This document shows, piece by piece, positions 34,705 through 43,381 of a stretch of 50,622 nt of DNA (its first letter is position 1; every line of letters begins with the position of its first letter). The stretch is taken from contig JAEMQD010000096.1 of NCBI GenBank assembly GCA_022759035.1, forward strand, positions 1 to 50,622, in the 5' to 3' direction. The position numbers were made by a program, and so were the translations under genes. The notes beneath the pieces were generated by a model. That model saw only the letters and a list, made by a program, of their open reading frames with translations. It had not been told where the DNA came from and ran no database searches. This stretch comes from Thiotrichales bacterium. Lineage in GTDB: Bacteria; Pseudomonadota; Gammaproteobacteria; Thiomicrospirales; Thiomicrospiraceae.

Positions 34705-35604
34705 TTATTGGTTATACAGGCCGCTAGATAAATAGCGGTCTCCTCTATCGCATATAATGACAACAATGGTTGCATTGTTGACTTCTTTTGCAAGTTTTAA
34801 GGCTGCTGCCATTGCACCGCCAGAAGAAACACCAGCAAAGATGCCTTCTTTTTTGGCGAGTTGTCGCATGGTTTCTTCTGCGCTTCCTTGATCAATATCA
34901 ATTATACGGTCTATGTTTTCGGGGCGGAAAATTTTTGGTAAGTAAGCGCTTGGCCAGCGACGGATTCCAGGAATTTGTGCGCCTTCACAGGGCTGAACGC
35001 CAACAATTTGAATGTCTGGGTTTTGTTCTTTCAAGAATAAGCTGGTGCCCATAATGGTTCCAGTTGTACCCATAGCACTAACAAAATGGGTAACTTGTCC
35101 AGCGGTCTGGCGCCAGATTTCTGGTCCTGTACTTTCGTAGTGTGCCATAGGGTTGTCTGGGTTAGAAAATTGGTCTAACAGATAGCCCTTACCTTGAGTG
35201 GACAAACTTGTTGCTAAGTCTCTAGCACCTTCCATGCCTGTTTCACGTGAAACAAGAATAAGCTCTGCACCGTAGGCTAGCATGGCGTCTTTTCTTTCCT
35301 GCGTCATGTTGTCTGGCATAATGAGTTTGATGCGATAGTTGCGCATGGCGGCGACCATGGCTAGCGCGATGCCAGTATTGCCGCTTGTTGCTTCAATTAA
35401 GGTGTCGCCTGGTTTTATTTTGCCACGCTTTTCTGCTTGTAAGATCATGTTTAGAGCAGGCCTATCTTTTACTGAACCTGCTGGATTGTTGCCTTCTAGC
35501 TTTGCCAGGATACGATTGCCGTTGCTATCGCACGTTAGGCGTTGCAGCTTGATGAGGGGCGTATTGCCAATGCAACTACTTAGTGTTGGAAGTTCGTTAT
35601 TCAT
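34705..35604 (-). CDS. cysM: Cysteine synthase B
   Basis: 299-residue PLP enzyme making cysteine from O-acetylserine and sulfide or thiosulfate. NNPAGSVKDRPALNMI carries the PLP lysine and is closer to CysM than to CysK. TSGNTGIALA binds the substrate carboxylate, FVSAMGTTGTIMGTS the phosphate, and AGVSSGGAMAA completes the site. The length fits CysM. A perfect 16-base parS sequence is embedded in the gene at 35239-35254. Its start is 21 bases after the stop of trmB on the same strand. Confidence 0.95.
   Translation of the reverse strand: MNNELPTLSSCIGNTPLIKLQRLTCDSNGNRILAKLEGNNPAGSVKDRPALNMILQAEKRGKIKPGDTLIEATSGNTGIALAMVAAMRNYRIKLIMPDNMTQERKDAMLAYGAELILVSRETGMEGARDLATSLSTQGKGYLLDQFSNPDNPMAHYESTGPEIWRQTAGQVTHFVSAMGTTGTIMGTSLFLKEQNPDIQIVGVQPCEGAQIPGIRRWPSAYLPKIFRPENIDRIIDIDQGSAEETMRQLAKKEGIFAGVSSGGAMAAALKLAKEVNNATIVVIICDRGDRYLSSGLYNQ
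35239..35254. other. Perfect parS site within cysM
   Basis: TGTTTCACGTGAAACA is a perfect 16-base palindrome identical to the consensus ParB-binding site used in chromosome segregation by most bacteria. parS sites usually cluster close to the replication origin. No parAB genes are in the window. Confidence 0.85.
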
Positions 35605-35625
35605 TGTTTTTCCTAGACAGTCTTT

Positions 35626-36345
35626 TTAACGGAGCGAATAAATAATATCCCACACGCCGTGTCCTAATCGTTGGCCTCGGCGCTCAAACTTTGTTTCTGG
35701 GCGGTAGCTTGGCTTGTCTGAAAAAGGCGGGTGCGTTGCCATGTTTTGATAAAGTGCGTGTGCTGAGAGTACCTCAATCATCCATTGTGCATAAGGCTCC
35801 CAGTCGGTTGCGGCATGAAATATCCCGTTTTGTACCAAACGCGTTGCAAGCAAATCCATGAAAGCAGCTTGAACAATACGTCGTTTGTGATGGCGTGATT
35901 TGTGCCAGGGATCAGGGAAAAAAAGTAATACCCGTGCTAGACTTTTTTCGGCGATCATGTGTTTTAGTACTTCTACGGCATCATGGCTCATGACGCGAAT
36001 ATTGGTGAGTTGCTTTTCTTTTACCGCATTGAGCAGACTCCCTACGCCAGGTCTATGTACTTCGATGCCAATAAAATTTATTTCGGGCATTTGTTCTGCC
36101 ATGGTTGCTAAGCTATGTCCCATGCCAAAACCGATTTCTAGCCATACTGGATTGGTGTTTCCAAAAAGCGCTGTAAAATTTAGTTGTTGATTGGCGTCAT
36201 AGTCGATACCATAACGAGGTAGTAATTCGTTTAGCGCGCGCTCTTGTGCTGGTGTTGTTCGTCCTTCGCGACGTACGAAACTTTTAATTTCTCGACGATG
36301 TGTGGCTGTTTGTGCTTCGTCTTTTGGAGGTGTGTTCGTTGTCAT
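35626..36345 (-). CDS. trmB: tRNA (guanine-N7-)-methyltransferase
   Basis: 239-residue SAM enzyme making m7G46 in tRNA. The SAM-binding motif is LEIGFGMGHSLATMAEQMP, followed by GIEVHRPGVGSLL, the catalytic FFPDPWHKSRHHKRRIVQ, FHAATDWEPYAQWM and a terminal TKFERRGQRLGHGVWDI. All are canonical for TrmB. It is divergent from mutY, as in enteric bacteria, and here the two 5' ends overlap by a few bases. Confidence 0.96.
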   Translation of the reverse strand: MTTNTPPKDEAQTATHRREIKSFVRREGRTTPAQERALNELLPRYGIDYDANQQLNFTALFGNTNPVWLEIGFGMGHSLATMAEQMPEINFIGIEVHRPGVGSLLNAVKEKQLTNIRVMSHDAVEVLKHMIAEKSLARVLLFFPDPWHKSRHHKRRIVQAAFMDLLATRLVQNGIFHAATDWEPYAQWMIEVLSAHALYQNMATHPPFSDKPSYRPETKFERRGQRLGHGVWDIIYSLR

Positions 36346-37376
36346 TGGTTTCCTTTAGCGAGCGCCTGCTGGCTTGGTTTGATATTTACGGTCGCCATGA
36401 CTTGCCTTGGCAGCACCCGAATACACCGTACCGTGTTTGGGTATCGGAGGTGATGCTACAGCAAACGCAAGTCGCGACAGCTATTCCGTATTTTGAACGC
36501 TTTATGCGTGTCTTTCCATCTGTTTCGGCTTTAGCTGCTGCATCGGTCGATGCTGTTTTGGCACAGTGGAGCGGATTGGGTTATTATGCCAGAGGACGCA
36601 ATTTGCATAAAGCTGCGCAGATCATTATGCGAGATCACGCTGGTGAGTTACCGCGAACAGCAGCGCAATTAGTGGCGTTGCCTGGGATTGGTCTATCGAC
36701 AGCTAATGCAATTTTATCGCTTTCTTTTCAACAGCCTACGGCCATATGCGATGGCAATGTACGTCGCGTATTGGCAAGGTGGTCAGCTTTGCCGCTCGTG
36801 GTAGAAAGTAAGCAGGCCGAACAACAGTTGTGGCAATTAGCGCAGACGTTGCAAAGTCAAACGCGGCCACGAGATTACACGCAGGCAATTATGGACTTGG
36901 GTGCGACATTGTGCACCAGAAGCAACCCTGACTGTACACAATGCCCCGTCGCTCGTGATTGTGGTGCATTGGCGAGTGGCGAGGCGGTAACCTCCTGGCC
37001 TAAAAGGCTTCCTAAAAAAACACGACCAACTAAAACGGCTACTTTGTGGTTAGTTTTTAATAAAGCAGGTGCGCTTTGGTTGGCTGAGCCGACTTCATCT
37101 ACTGGTATTTGGGGTGGGCTGCATCAATTGCCGCAATCATTGCCAGAAACATTGTTAGGGCAAGATAATTACACCTTATCACCAATAAAACACGTCTTTA
37201 CCCATATCACTTTGGTTGTCACAGCTAAGGTTGTTTTGCTGTCAGATGATCGGCATTTTCATTTATTCACCAATGGCTTATGGTATAATCCTAAGGATAA
37301 AACAAGGCTAATTGCAATGCCTGCAATTGTCGATAAATTATTAGCCCATTGGTTACAGCAAGGAAGGTCATCATGA
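36339..37376 (+). CDS. mutY: A/G-specific adenine DNA glycosylase
   Basis: 345-residue enzyme removing adenine mispaired with 8-oxoguanine. SEVMLQQTQVATA holds the catalytic Glu, LPGIGLSTANAILSLSF is the helix-hairpin-helix, and CDGNVRRVLARW holds the catalytic Asp. The [4Fe-4S] ligands are C-x6-C-x2-C-x5-C in CTRSNPDCTQCPVARDC. A C-terminal Nudix-like domain (ALWLAEPTSSTGIWGGLHQLP) recognises 8-oxoG. I place the start at TTG 36339, eight bases after GGAGG; an open GTG at 36300 lacks a ribosome site. The stop overlaps the yggX start (ATGA). Confidence 0.93.
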   Translation: MSLVSFSERLLAWFDIYGRHDLPWQHPNTPYRVWVSEVMLQQTQVATAIPYFERFMRVFPSVSALAAASVDAVLAQWSGLGYYARGRNLHKAAQIIMRDHAGELPRTAAQLVALPGIGLSTANAILSLSFQQPTAICDGNVRRVLARWSALPLVVESKQAEQQLWQLAQTLQSQTRPRDYTQAIMDLGATLCTRSNPDCTQCPVARDCGALASGEAVTSWPKRLPKKTRPTKTATLWLVFNKAGALWLAEPTSSTGIWGGLHQLPQSLPETLLGQDNYTLSPIKHVFTHITLVVTAKVVLLSDDRHFHLFTNGLWYNPKDKTRLIAMPAIVDKLLAHWLQQGRSS

Positions 37377-37642
37377 GTCGTCAAGTTTACTGTGTACGTT
37401 TAAAAAAAGAAGCGGAAGGGTTAGCTTTTCAGCCTTATCCTGGCGAGCTGGGTGTGCGTATTATGAATGAAATTTCGGCCGAAGCATGGAAGCAATGGTT
37501 AGCACAGCAGACGATTTTGATTAATGAGTATCGGTTGTCATCGATGGATCCTAAGGCAAAGCTTTTCTTAAGAGAACAAATGGAAGAGTTTTTGTTTGGT
37601 GATGCTAATGTTGCGATGCCAGATGCTTACAAGCCAACTTAA
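37373..37642 (+). CDS. yggX: Fe(2+)-trafficking / oxidative damage protection protein YggX
   Basis: 89-residue cytoplasmic protein protecting iron-sulfur enzymes from oxidative damage. MSRQVYCVRLKKEAEGL includes the conserved Cys7, followed by PYPGELGVRIMNEISAEAWKQWL and QTILINEYRLS, all strongly YggX-like. The start ATG at 37373 overlaps the mutY stop and has GGAAGG upstream; a frame starting at 37349 lies in mutY. The mutY-yggX pairing is conserved in gammaproteobacteria and fits, since MutY carries a [4Fe-4S] cluster. Confidence 0.95.
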   Translation: MSRQVYCVRLKKEAEGLAFQPYPGELGVRIMNEISAEAWKQWLAQQTILINEYRLSSMDPKAKLFLREQMEEFLFGDANVAMPDAYKPT

Positions 37643-37659
37643 CAACAATTGAGAGCCTT

Positions 37660-38889
37660 ATGTCGAACAGCCAAAAACTATTAGATGTATTTGTCGGACG
37701 TCAGCCAATCTTTAATCGTGATTTAACGATTTATGCTTATGAGTTGTTGTTTCGCGGCAATGACAAGTCGAATCAAGCAATTGTATTAGGTGGCGATTCT
37801 GCTACCGCTCAGGTGGTGTTGAATGCATTTATGGAAATTGGGTTGACCAATTTGGTCGGCGAACATAAGGCGTTTCTTAATTTCACGGAAGGCTTTCTGT
37901 TAAGAGAAAATATTTCATTATTACCAAGAAATCAATTGGTTATTGAGGTTTTGGAAACAGTTCAGCCTACGCCTGCGGTTGTTAGTGCCGTTAAATATTT
38001 GCGTGAACAAGGCTATTTAATTGCCTTAGACGATTTTTTTTATACCGATGAGTATAAACCGTTAATTGCTTTAGCAGATATCATTAAAATCGATATTTTG
38101 CAGGTAGGTGCGCAGAATTTAGCGCAGCATATTCGTGCTATCCAAGCAACAAATGCGAGTGTTAGGTTGCTGGCAGAGAAAGTTGAAACAAGAGAACAAT
38201 TTGAGTATTGCAAAAACTTGGGAATGGATTTTTTTCAGGGCTATTTTTTCGCTAAACCACAAATTGTTAAAGGACAACGTTTGCCGGCGAATAAGGTCGC
38301 TATTTTGAATTTGTTGGCTAGCGTATATGACGAAAATATCGACATGGGTATTCTGGCCAATATTGTTGGCCAAGATGTTGGTTTGTCGCATAAGTTGTTG
38401 AGTTTTGCTAGAAGTTATCCTGGTAATGAGCATATTCAAATTAACTCCATTAAAGATGCCGTGCTGCGCTTTGGCCTGCAAAAACTGCAGGGCTGGGTAA
38501 GTGTACTGGTGCTTTCAGGCACAGATGATAAGCCACATGAATTATTTAACACTGCTTTATTGCGTGCGCGTTTTATGGAAATGCTTGCCGAAAAAACGCG
38601 TGTTGGTATGCGAGATAGTTTCTTTATGGTGGGTTTGTTTTCTTGCCTTGATGCGTTGATGGATGCGTCAATGGCAGATGCCTTGCAGAGTATGCCGTTA
38701 TCTGCAGAAGCAAAATCTGCATTGACAGACAAGGCAGGGGTCATGGGACAAGCCTTAGCTTGTGTCTTGGCTATTGAGTGTGGCGATGTGGGCCATATTG
38801 CATTTTTGGATCTTAATGCAGGCGAGATATCCTCTTTGTATATGCAAGCGATGACTTGGGCGACTGCAACCAGCGCGAATATGCATTGA
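37660..38889 (+). CDS. EAL-HDOD signalling protein (degenerate EAL, YuxH-like)
   Basis: 409-residue cytoplasmic protein of the EAL-HDOD type. The N-terminal half is EAL-like but its signature is AYELLFRG in place of E-A-L-x-R. DDFFYTD is kept where an intact enzyme has DDFG-x-G, and FFQGYFFAKPQ closes the domain, so phosphodiesterase activity is unlikely. From about residue 200 an HDOD domain (LLASVYDENIDMGILANIVGQDVGLSHKLL) runs to the end. Such proteins usually act by binding. It starts 17 bases after yggX. Confidence 0.88.
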   Translation: MSNSQKLLDVFVGRQPIFNRDLTIYAYELLFRGNDKSNQAIVLGGDSATAQVVLNAFMEIGLTNLVGEHKAFLNFTEGFLLRENISLLPRNQLVIEVLETVQPTPAVVSAVKYLREQGYLIALDDFFYTDEYKPLIALADIIKIDILQVGAQNLAQHIRAIQATNASVRLLAEKVETREQFEYCKNLGMDFFQGYFFAKPQIVKGQRLPANKVAILNLLASVYDENIDMGILANIVGQDVGLSHKLLSFARSYPGNEHIQINSIKDAVLRFGLQKLQGWVSVLVLSGTDDKPHELFNTALLRARFMEMLAEKTRVGMRDSFFMVGLFSCLDALMDASMADALQSMPLSAEAKSALTDKAGVMGQALACVLAIECGDVGHIAFLDLNAGEISSLYMQAMTWATATSANMH

Positions 38890-38954
38890 TTCGGAGTCGT
38901 GCTTGTGGAGAAATCGGCTTATGACATAGATGTTGTGGCTAGTTTTTTTCTTAT

Positions 38955-38998
38955 AACTATATATAGTTGTTGCAAAATCAGCGCGTTATCGGTAAAAT
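38955..38998 (+). promoter_or_regulatory. rpmE2 promoter with an upstream palindrome
   Basis: TTGCAA (38970-38975) and TAAAAT (38993-38998) are 17 bases apart, a good sigma-70 promoter; the start would be near 39005. Abutting the -35 element is the perfect palindrome AACTATATATAGTT (38955-38968). Zinc-free L31 genes are often repressed by Zur, but this sequence is not a clear Zur box. Confidence 0.55.
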
Positions 38999-39035
38999 AC
39001 GCGTTTATTTCAGACACCAAAAACAGGAATTTGCC

Positions 39036-39275
39036 ATGAAAGAAGGCATTCACCCAACATACAATCCAGTTGTGTTTCAAGACATTACTACTGGTGATAT
39101 GTTTATTACTCGTTCGACAATGAATACGAAGCAAACAATCGACCTAGATGGCAAAACATACGGTTTGGTTCGTTTAGAGGTTTCTAGTTCATCTCATCCT
39201 TTCTATACTGGCCAACAGACATTGGTCGATACAGAGGGTCGTATCGAGAAATTCCGCAACCGCTACAAGCGTTAA
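39036..39275 (+). CDS. rpmE2: 50S ribosomal protein L31 type B (zinc-independent)
   Basis: 79-residue ribosomal protein. [28 protein letters not shown] and [22 protein letters not shown] are typical of type B L31. The CxxC zinc ligands of type A are absent, so this form needs no zinc. I start at ATG 39036; a longer frame to 38967 would include the promoter. In other bacteria type B replaces type A in zinc shortage. Whether a type A gene exists elsewhere cannot be seen. Confidence 0.95.
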   Translation: MKEGIHPTYNPVVFQDITTGDMFITRSTMNTKQTIDLDGKTYGLVRLEVSSSSHPFYTGQQTLVDTEGRIEKFRNRYKR

Positions 39276-39289
39276 GTGTGGGGCCCTGC

Positions 39290-40174
39290 GTGAGCGCACG
39301 GGATCAGCTAAAAAGCCTAGCATTTGTTGCTGGGCTTTTTGCATTTGGGCAAGCGCAAGCAACACCGATGCAGCTTGCGCCAGCTGCAGCTGTGCCAACG
39401 GATGATTGTGCACCGAAACAAATCGATCAGCAGGCTAAAGTGAGTATTGTTTATGATGGCAGTACTTTTTTAATTGATAATAGCTATACTCGATTAACGG
39501 GTGTCCATGTTCCTGCGGCATCTAAGCAATTAGAGCCACCAGAACCGCTGGGTAAAGCGGTTGCGCAAGCCGTTGGTGAGTTAATTAAGCGTAGTCATGG
39601 AATTGTGGGTATTGAGTACGATCAGCTTAAAAGTGATAAGGGCACCGTATTCACCCATTTGTTTTTAGCTGACGGACGAAATTTAGCTAAAGTTTTGTTA
39701 GAGAATGGCTTTGCGCTAGTTGATACACGATTACCTAATACTGCACATGCTCAGTGCTATCGAGATGCGGAGTCTCGTGCTCGCGCACAGAAAAAAGGTT
39801 TGTGGCAGTACGAAGATAAGGGTGTGCCTGTAATTGAGGCTAAGCAGTTAACGGGTGACCGCGCGGGCTTCCAAATTGTGCGCGGCAGAATTGTGCGTGC
39901 GGAGCAGGGTGAGCAGTATTTTATTTTAAATATGGATACTGTTGGTTTTCGCATTAGTAAAGAAGCAATGAAATTATTTAATGAAAAAGACTTGTTTGCC
40001 CTGAAAGGTAAGGTTGTAGAAATACGTGACAACTTAACTTACAAAGCGCTTGTGGGCGATAGCCAAGGTACGATGTTTGGTATGTTAGATCATCCAGGTC
40101 AGATCGATTTGTTAGCAGATAAGTTTTATGCAGAGCAAGTAAAAAAGTCCGCACAATTAAGCGCTAAGAAATAA
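39290..40174 (+). CDS. Exported staphylococcal nuclease-like domain protein
   Basis: About 294 residues, with a signal peptide MSARDQLKSLAFVAGLFAFGQAQA. The SNase-like OB fold follows: VSIVYDGSTFLI (nuclease VxDGDT region), RLTGVHVPA (family RLxGIDAPE), GKAVAQAVGELI, DGRNLAKVLLENGFALV and RDAESRARAQKKGLWQ. The catalytic Arg-Asp-Glu set seems partly lost (Gly-Ser and His-Val replace acidic residues), so nuclease activity is doubtful. A second beta-rich domain ends the protein. The start is GTG at 39290, with GGGG upstream; GTG at 39278 is an alternative. It follows rpmE2 closely. Confidence 0.75.
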   Translation: MSARDQLKSLAFVAGLFAFGQAQATPMQLAPAAAVPTDDCAPKQIDQQAKVSIVYDGSTFLIDNSYTRLTGVHVPAASKQLEPPEPLGKAVAQAVGELIKRSHGIVGIEYDQLKSDKGTVFTHLFLADGRNLAKVLLENGFALVDTRLPNTAHAQCYRDAESRARAQKKGLWQYEDKGVPVIEAKQLTGDRAGFQIVRGRIVRAEQGEQYFILNMDTVGFRISKEAMKLFNEKDLFALKGKVVEIRDNLTYKALVGDSQGTMFGMLDHPGQIDLLADKFYAEQVKKSAQLSAKK

Positions 40175-40216
40175 TGTGGCGCTTTTCAATTAGTTTTACG
40201 ATAGGGATGAAAATAG

Positions 40217-41290
40217 ATGACTGTGGAATTAAAAAATGATCGCTTTTTACGTGCGTTATTGCGCCAACCTGTAGATACAACACCCGTATGGATGATGCGA
40301 CAGGCTGGACGATATTTACCAGAATATCGTGCAACACGTGCTAAAGCGGGTAGTTTTATGCAGTTGTGTACTAATCCAGAGTTGGCTTGTGAAGTAACCA
40401 TTCAACCGTTAGATCGTTATGATTTAGATGCCGCGATTTTGTTTTCGGATATCCTAACGATTCCTGATGCTATGGGCTTAGGGTTGAGTTTCGCACAGGG
40501 TGAAGGACCGCAATTTGCGCGTCCAATTACTTGTAAAGCCGACGTTGATAAAATTGGTGTACCTGATCCAGAAGGCGAATTGAAATATGTAATGGATGCG
40601 GTACGTACGATTCGTCGAGAGCTAGCTGGACGCGTTCCGTTAATTGGCTTTTCTGGCTCTCCATGGACGTTAGCAACTTATATGGTCGAGGGAGGGAGTA
40701 GCAAAACCTTCTCAAAAATTAAAGCGATGATGTATAACGAACCCGCTGTTTTGCATGCGTTATTGGATAAATTAGCGCAGTCTGTTACCAGTTATCTTAA
40801 CGCGCAAATTGCAGCAGGTGCACAAGCGGTACAAATTTTTGATACTTGGGGTGGCGCGCTATCAACGCCAGCGTTTAACGAGTTCTCGCTACGCTACATG
40901 CAACAAATTGTTGCTGGGTTAACAAAGCAGGCAGAGGGTCGCCAAGTGCCTGTTATTTTGTTTACCAAGGGTGGTGCGCAGTGGATCGAAGCGATTGCGG
41001 CTTGTGGCGTAGACTGTGTTGGTTTGGACTGGACTGTTGAGCTTGGGGATATTCGCACGCGCTTGGGTGACAAGGTCGCTTTACAGGGTAATATGGATCC
41101 TGGCGTGCTTTATGCCAAGCCAGAAATTATTGATGGCGAAGTGGCACGTATTTTGGCTAGTTTTGGTCAGCATACAACAACCTCTGGTCATGTGTTTAAT
41201 TTAGGTCATGGCATTCATCCAGAAATTAATCCTGAACATGTAAAAGCTTATGTCGATGCTGTTCATAAGCATGGTAAGCAATATCATTAA
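40217..41290 (+). CDS. hemE: Uroporphyrinogen decarboxylase
   Basis: 357-residue enzyme converting uroporphyrinogen III to coproporphyrinogen III in haem synthesis. [16 protein letters not shown] is the active-site signature, with the conserved Arg pair. [15 protein letters not shown] holds the catalytic Asp, [17 protein letters not shown] is the second signature, and [14 protein letters not shown] gives the C-terminal His. All are canonical. It competes with CysG for uroporphyrinogen III. The start ATG at 40217 follows AGGGA. Confidence 0.97.
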   Translation: MTVELKNDRFLRALLRQPVDTTPVWMMRQAGRYLPEYRATRAKAGSFMQLCTNPELACEVTIQPLDRYDLDAAILFSDILTIPDAMGLGLSFAQGEGPQFARPITCKADVDKIGVPDPEGELKYVMDAVRTIRRELAGRVPLIGFSGSPWTLATYMVEGGSSKTFSKIKAMMYNEPAVLHALLDKLAQSVTSYLNAQIAAGAQAVQIFDTWGGALSTPAFNEFSLRYMQQIVAGLTKQAEGRQVPVILFTKGGAQWIEAIAACGVDCVGLDWTVELGDIRTRLGDKVALQGNMDPGVLYAKPEIIDGEVARILASFGQHTTTSGHVFNLGHGIHPEINPEHVKAYVDAVHKHGKQYH

Positions 41291-41329
41291 GCTTGATGCT
41301 TTGCTAGCAATGGTTGTGAGTGTCGTAAT

Positions 41330-42025
41330 ATGACGTTATTGCAAGCCTTACAAAGCCAAGGTGTTGGCAGTCGTAAGCAATGCTTGGCGTTAATTGAGCG
41401 CGGTCACGCACTTGTAGATGGCGTGCCTTGCTTGCTACCAAAGCAGCAGGTTGTGCCCGAGCAAGTTTGTTTTTATTTCGATGATGAATTTTGTATTTGG
41501 CAAGATCGTATTGTCATTATGATGCACAAGCCTTTAGGCTATGAGTGCTCTGCCAAGCCTCAGTACCACCCGAGTGTATTGGATTTGTTGCCAAGCATTT
41601 ATCGGGCGCGAGGCGTGCAACCCGTTGGGCGTTTAGATGTTGATACCAGTGGTTTGCTGCTTTTGACGGATGATGGGCAACTTATCCATCAATTAACGCA
41701 CCCTAAGCGCCATGTGCCAAAAACCTATCGTGTCACAACAGTCGATCCTTTGGATGAGACGCAAATAAAAGCGCTCTGGCAAGAGATCGCACTTAATGAC
41801 GAGCCTAAACCCGTTAAAGCCATTTCTGTGCAACAGGAGAACGATTATGAGCTGCTACTGGTGATTGATGAAGGGCGATATCATCAAGTGCGGCGTATGT
41901 TGGCTGCTGTTGGTAATCGGGTAGATAAGTTGGTTCGCGTGCAGATGGGTGCCCTACGATTGCCAGATGATTTACCAGCAGGGCAATGGCGCGCGGTAGA
42001 AGCATGCGCTATTTTTGCTATATGA
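41330..42025 (+). CDS. RsuA-family rRNA pseudouridine synthase
   Basis: 231-residue pseudouridine synthase. A degenerate N-terminal S4 domain (LLQALQSQGVGSRKQCLALIERGHALVDG) is followed by IVIMMHKPLGYECS and VQPVGRLDVDTSGLLLLTDDGQL, with the catalytic Asp in GRLDxDTSG. HPKRHVPKTYRV and GRYHQVRRMLAAVGNRV are the other family motifs. The length and KPLGYECS favour RsuA, which modifies 16S rRNA U516, over RluB/E/F. It starts 39 bases after hemE on the same strand. Confidence 0.9.
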   Translation: MTLLQALQSQGVGSRKQCLALIERGHALVDGVPCLLPKQQVVPEQVCFYFDDEFCIWQDRIVIMMHKPLGYECSAKPQYHPSVLDLLPSIYRARGVQPVGRLDVDTSGLLLLTDDGQLIHQLTHPKRHVPKTYRVTTVDPLDETQIKALWQEIALNDEPKPVKAISVQQENDYELLLVIDEGRYHQVRRMLAAVGNRVDKLVRVQMGALRLPDDLPAGQWRAVEACAIFAI

Positions 42026-42069
42026 CCAATGGTAAGGTTTATTTGTTTTTGTTACTAGGCTACCAGTCC

Positions 42070-43350
42070 TCACTCTACGCGGTTGCGGCCATTGCGTTTG
42101 GCTAAATAAAGTCGTGCATCGGCTTCGCCAATATAATGATTCACAACCTCTTTGGTTACAAAAGAGAGGTTGCTTGGTTCAATGCTGGTAACACCGATAC
42201 TAACAGAATAATGAATGAGTTGCCCTTCTTTAGTGACAACGGTTTCTTTACTGACTTCATTACATAGCTTTTGGGCGATATTGTGCGCTTCTTCGGCTTT
42301 GGTTGAAGGGACAAGGACTAAAAACTCTTCTCCACCAAAGCGGAAAATGAAGTCAGACTTGCGTAATACGGTTTTGAGTACCGTTGCAAAGTGCTGAATC
42401 ACTTGGTCGCCTGCCAGGTGACCAAAAGTATCATTGATTTCTTTGAAGTTATCTAGGTCGATCATAAGTAGCGCACAGTTGCTTTCTGTGGCTTTAGCAA
42501 TCTCAATTTGGGTGCTGATAATCTTGTCGAGCAAATGACGCGTTAACAGGCCTGTTAGCGGGTCTTTATGGTACTCTGTGATCATCATCATATCATTCAG
42601 GATGGCAATTTCGGTGCCGACCTCAAGCGAGATATAGTCCAAACGACTCATGAGATAAATGAGGTGTTTGCTGTTGAGTGGTTTCGCTTGAAATAAGATA
42701 AGAATATCTCGCCCTAGCTTGTGCAGCTTGATATGCAGTCGTTCGACTTCTTTGAAATGACTGGTCGAACTGAGTGTTGATACGGCTTTACCATGTAGCC
42801 ATTGACCAAAAGAACAGCGCAAGTGATCGAACTCTAACCCTTCTGCTACTTCATTGCCTTGTAGGATATCAATTAAGCGAATCATCCATTGCAAATGGTT
42901 TTGATAGTACACCATCAAGTTTTTTTCGCTTAGGTTTGCTAAGTGAGTGAGTCGTAAATGATTTCTGACAGCAAGTTGGCGTAGATAGTTATGCAAATAA
43001 GCAAGACTAATTTGCTGTTCGATACGCTCAAAAAACTTATGTAACGCGAGCATATCATCACAGGCTTGTTGGTAAACCAACTGGCCCAGCAAGGTGCGAC
43101 CCAAGGTCATCAGATCGGTATAGATTAAGGTATAGGGGATTTCGTTTGTTATGCAAGCATGAACAAACAAAGCAATTTGCTCGTCTTCATTGTCAGCGGT
43201 AAGCTGACTGAAGAGTTGCAGTAAGTGTGTGCTTCTAAGGGGTTGTCGCTGTAAATGATCCTGCGTGCTCTGGCTTGCGTTCTCAAGCGCAGGGTAACTA
43301 TCGGCCAATATGGATTCGATTAAAGGTAAATAGCGTTGCCAGTCGATCAT
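42070..43350 (-). CDS. Diguanylate cyclase with CZB-type zinc-binding domain
   Basis: 426-residue soluble cyclase. Residues 1 to about 140 are helical and unassigned. A CZB domain follows with ligands His152, Cys179, His206 and His210. The Cys-to-His and His-to-His spacings (27 and 4) equal those of E. coli DgcZ, where zinc inhibits the enzyme. The GGDEF domain from about 262 has GGEEF at 339-343, and an I-site RKSD (330-333) five residues before it for product inhibition. It ends RLYLAKRNGRNRVE. It should make c-di-GMP under zinc control. It is convergent with the pseudouridine synthase gene and downstream of rho. Confidence 0.9.
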   Translation of the reverse strand: MIDWQRYLPLIESILADSYPALENASQSTQDHLQRQPLRSTHLLQLFSQLTADNEDEQIALFVHACITNEIPYTLIYTDLMTLGRTLLGQLVYQQACDDMLALHKFFERIEQQISLAYLHNYLRQLAVRNHLRLTHLANLSEKNLMVYYQNHLQWMIRLIDILQGNEVAEGLEFDHLRCSFGQWLHGKAVSTLSSTSHFKEVERLHIKLHKLGRDILILFQAKPLNSKHLIYLMSRLDYISLEVGTEIAILNDMMMITEYHKDPLTGLLTRHLLDKIISTQIEIAKATESNCALLMIDLDNFKEINDTFGHLAGDQVIQHFATVLKTVLRKSDFIFRFGGEEFLVLVPSTKAEEAHNIAQKLCNEVSKETVVTKEGQLIHYSVSIGVTSIEPSNLSFVTKEVVNHYIGEADARLYLAKRNGRNRVE

Positions 43351-43381
43351 GTTACAGCCTTACTTCCCTAGTAGATGCTTT

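Noticed and set aside
34719-34741. Hairpin CCGCTA/TAGCGG near the cysM 3' end as a terminator
   Set aside because: It lies within the coding sequence and has no T-run after it.
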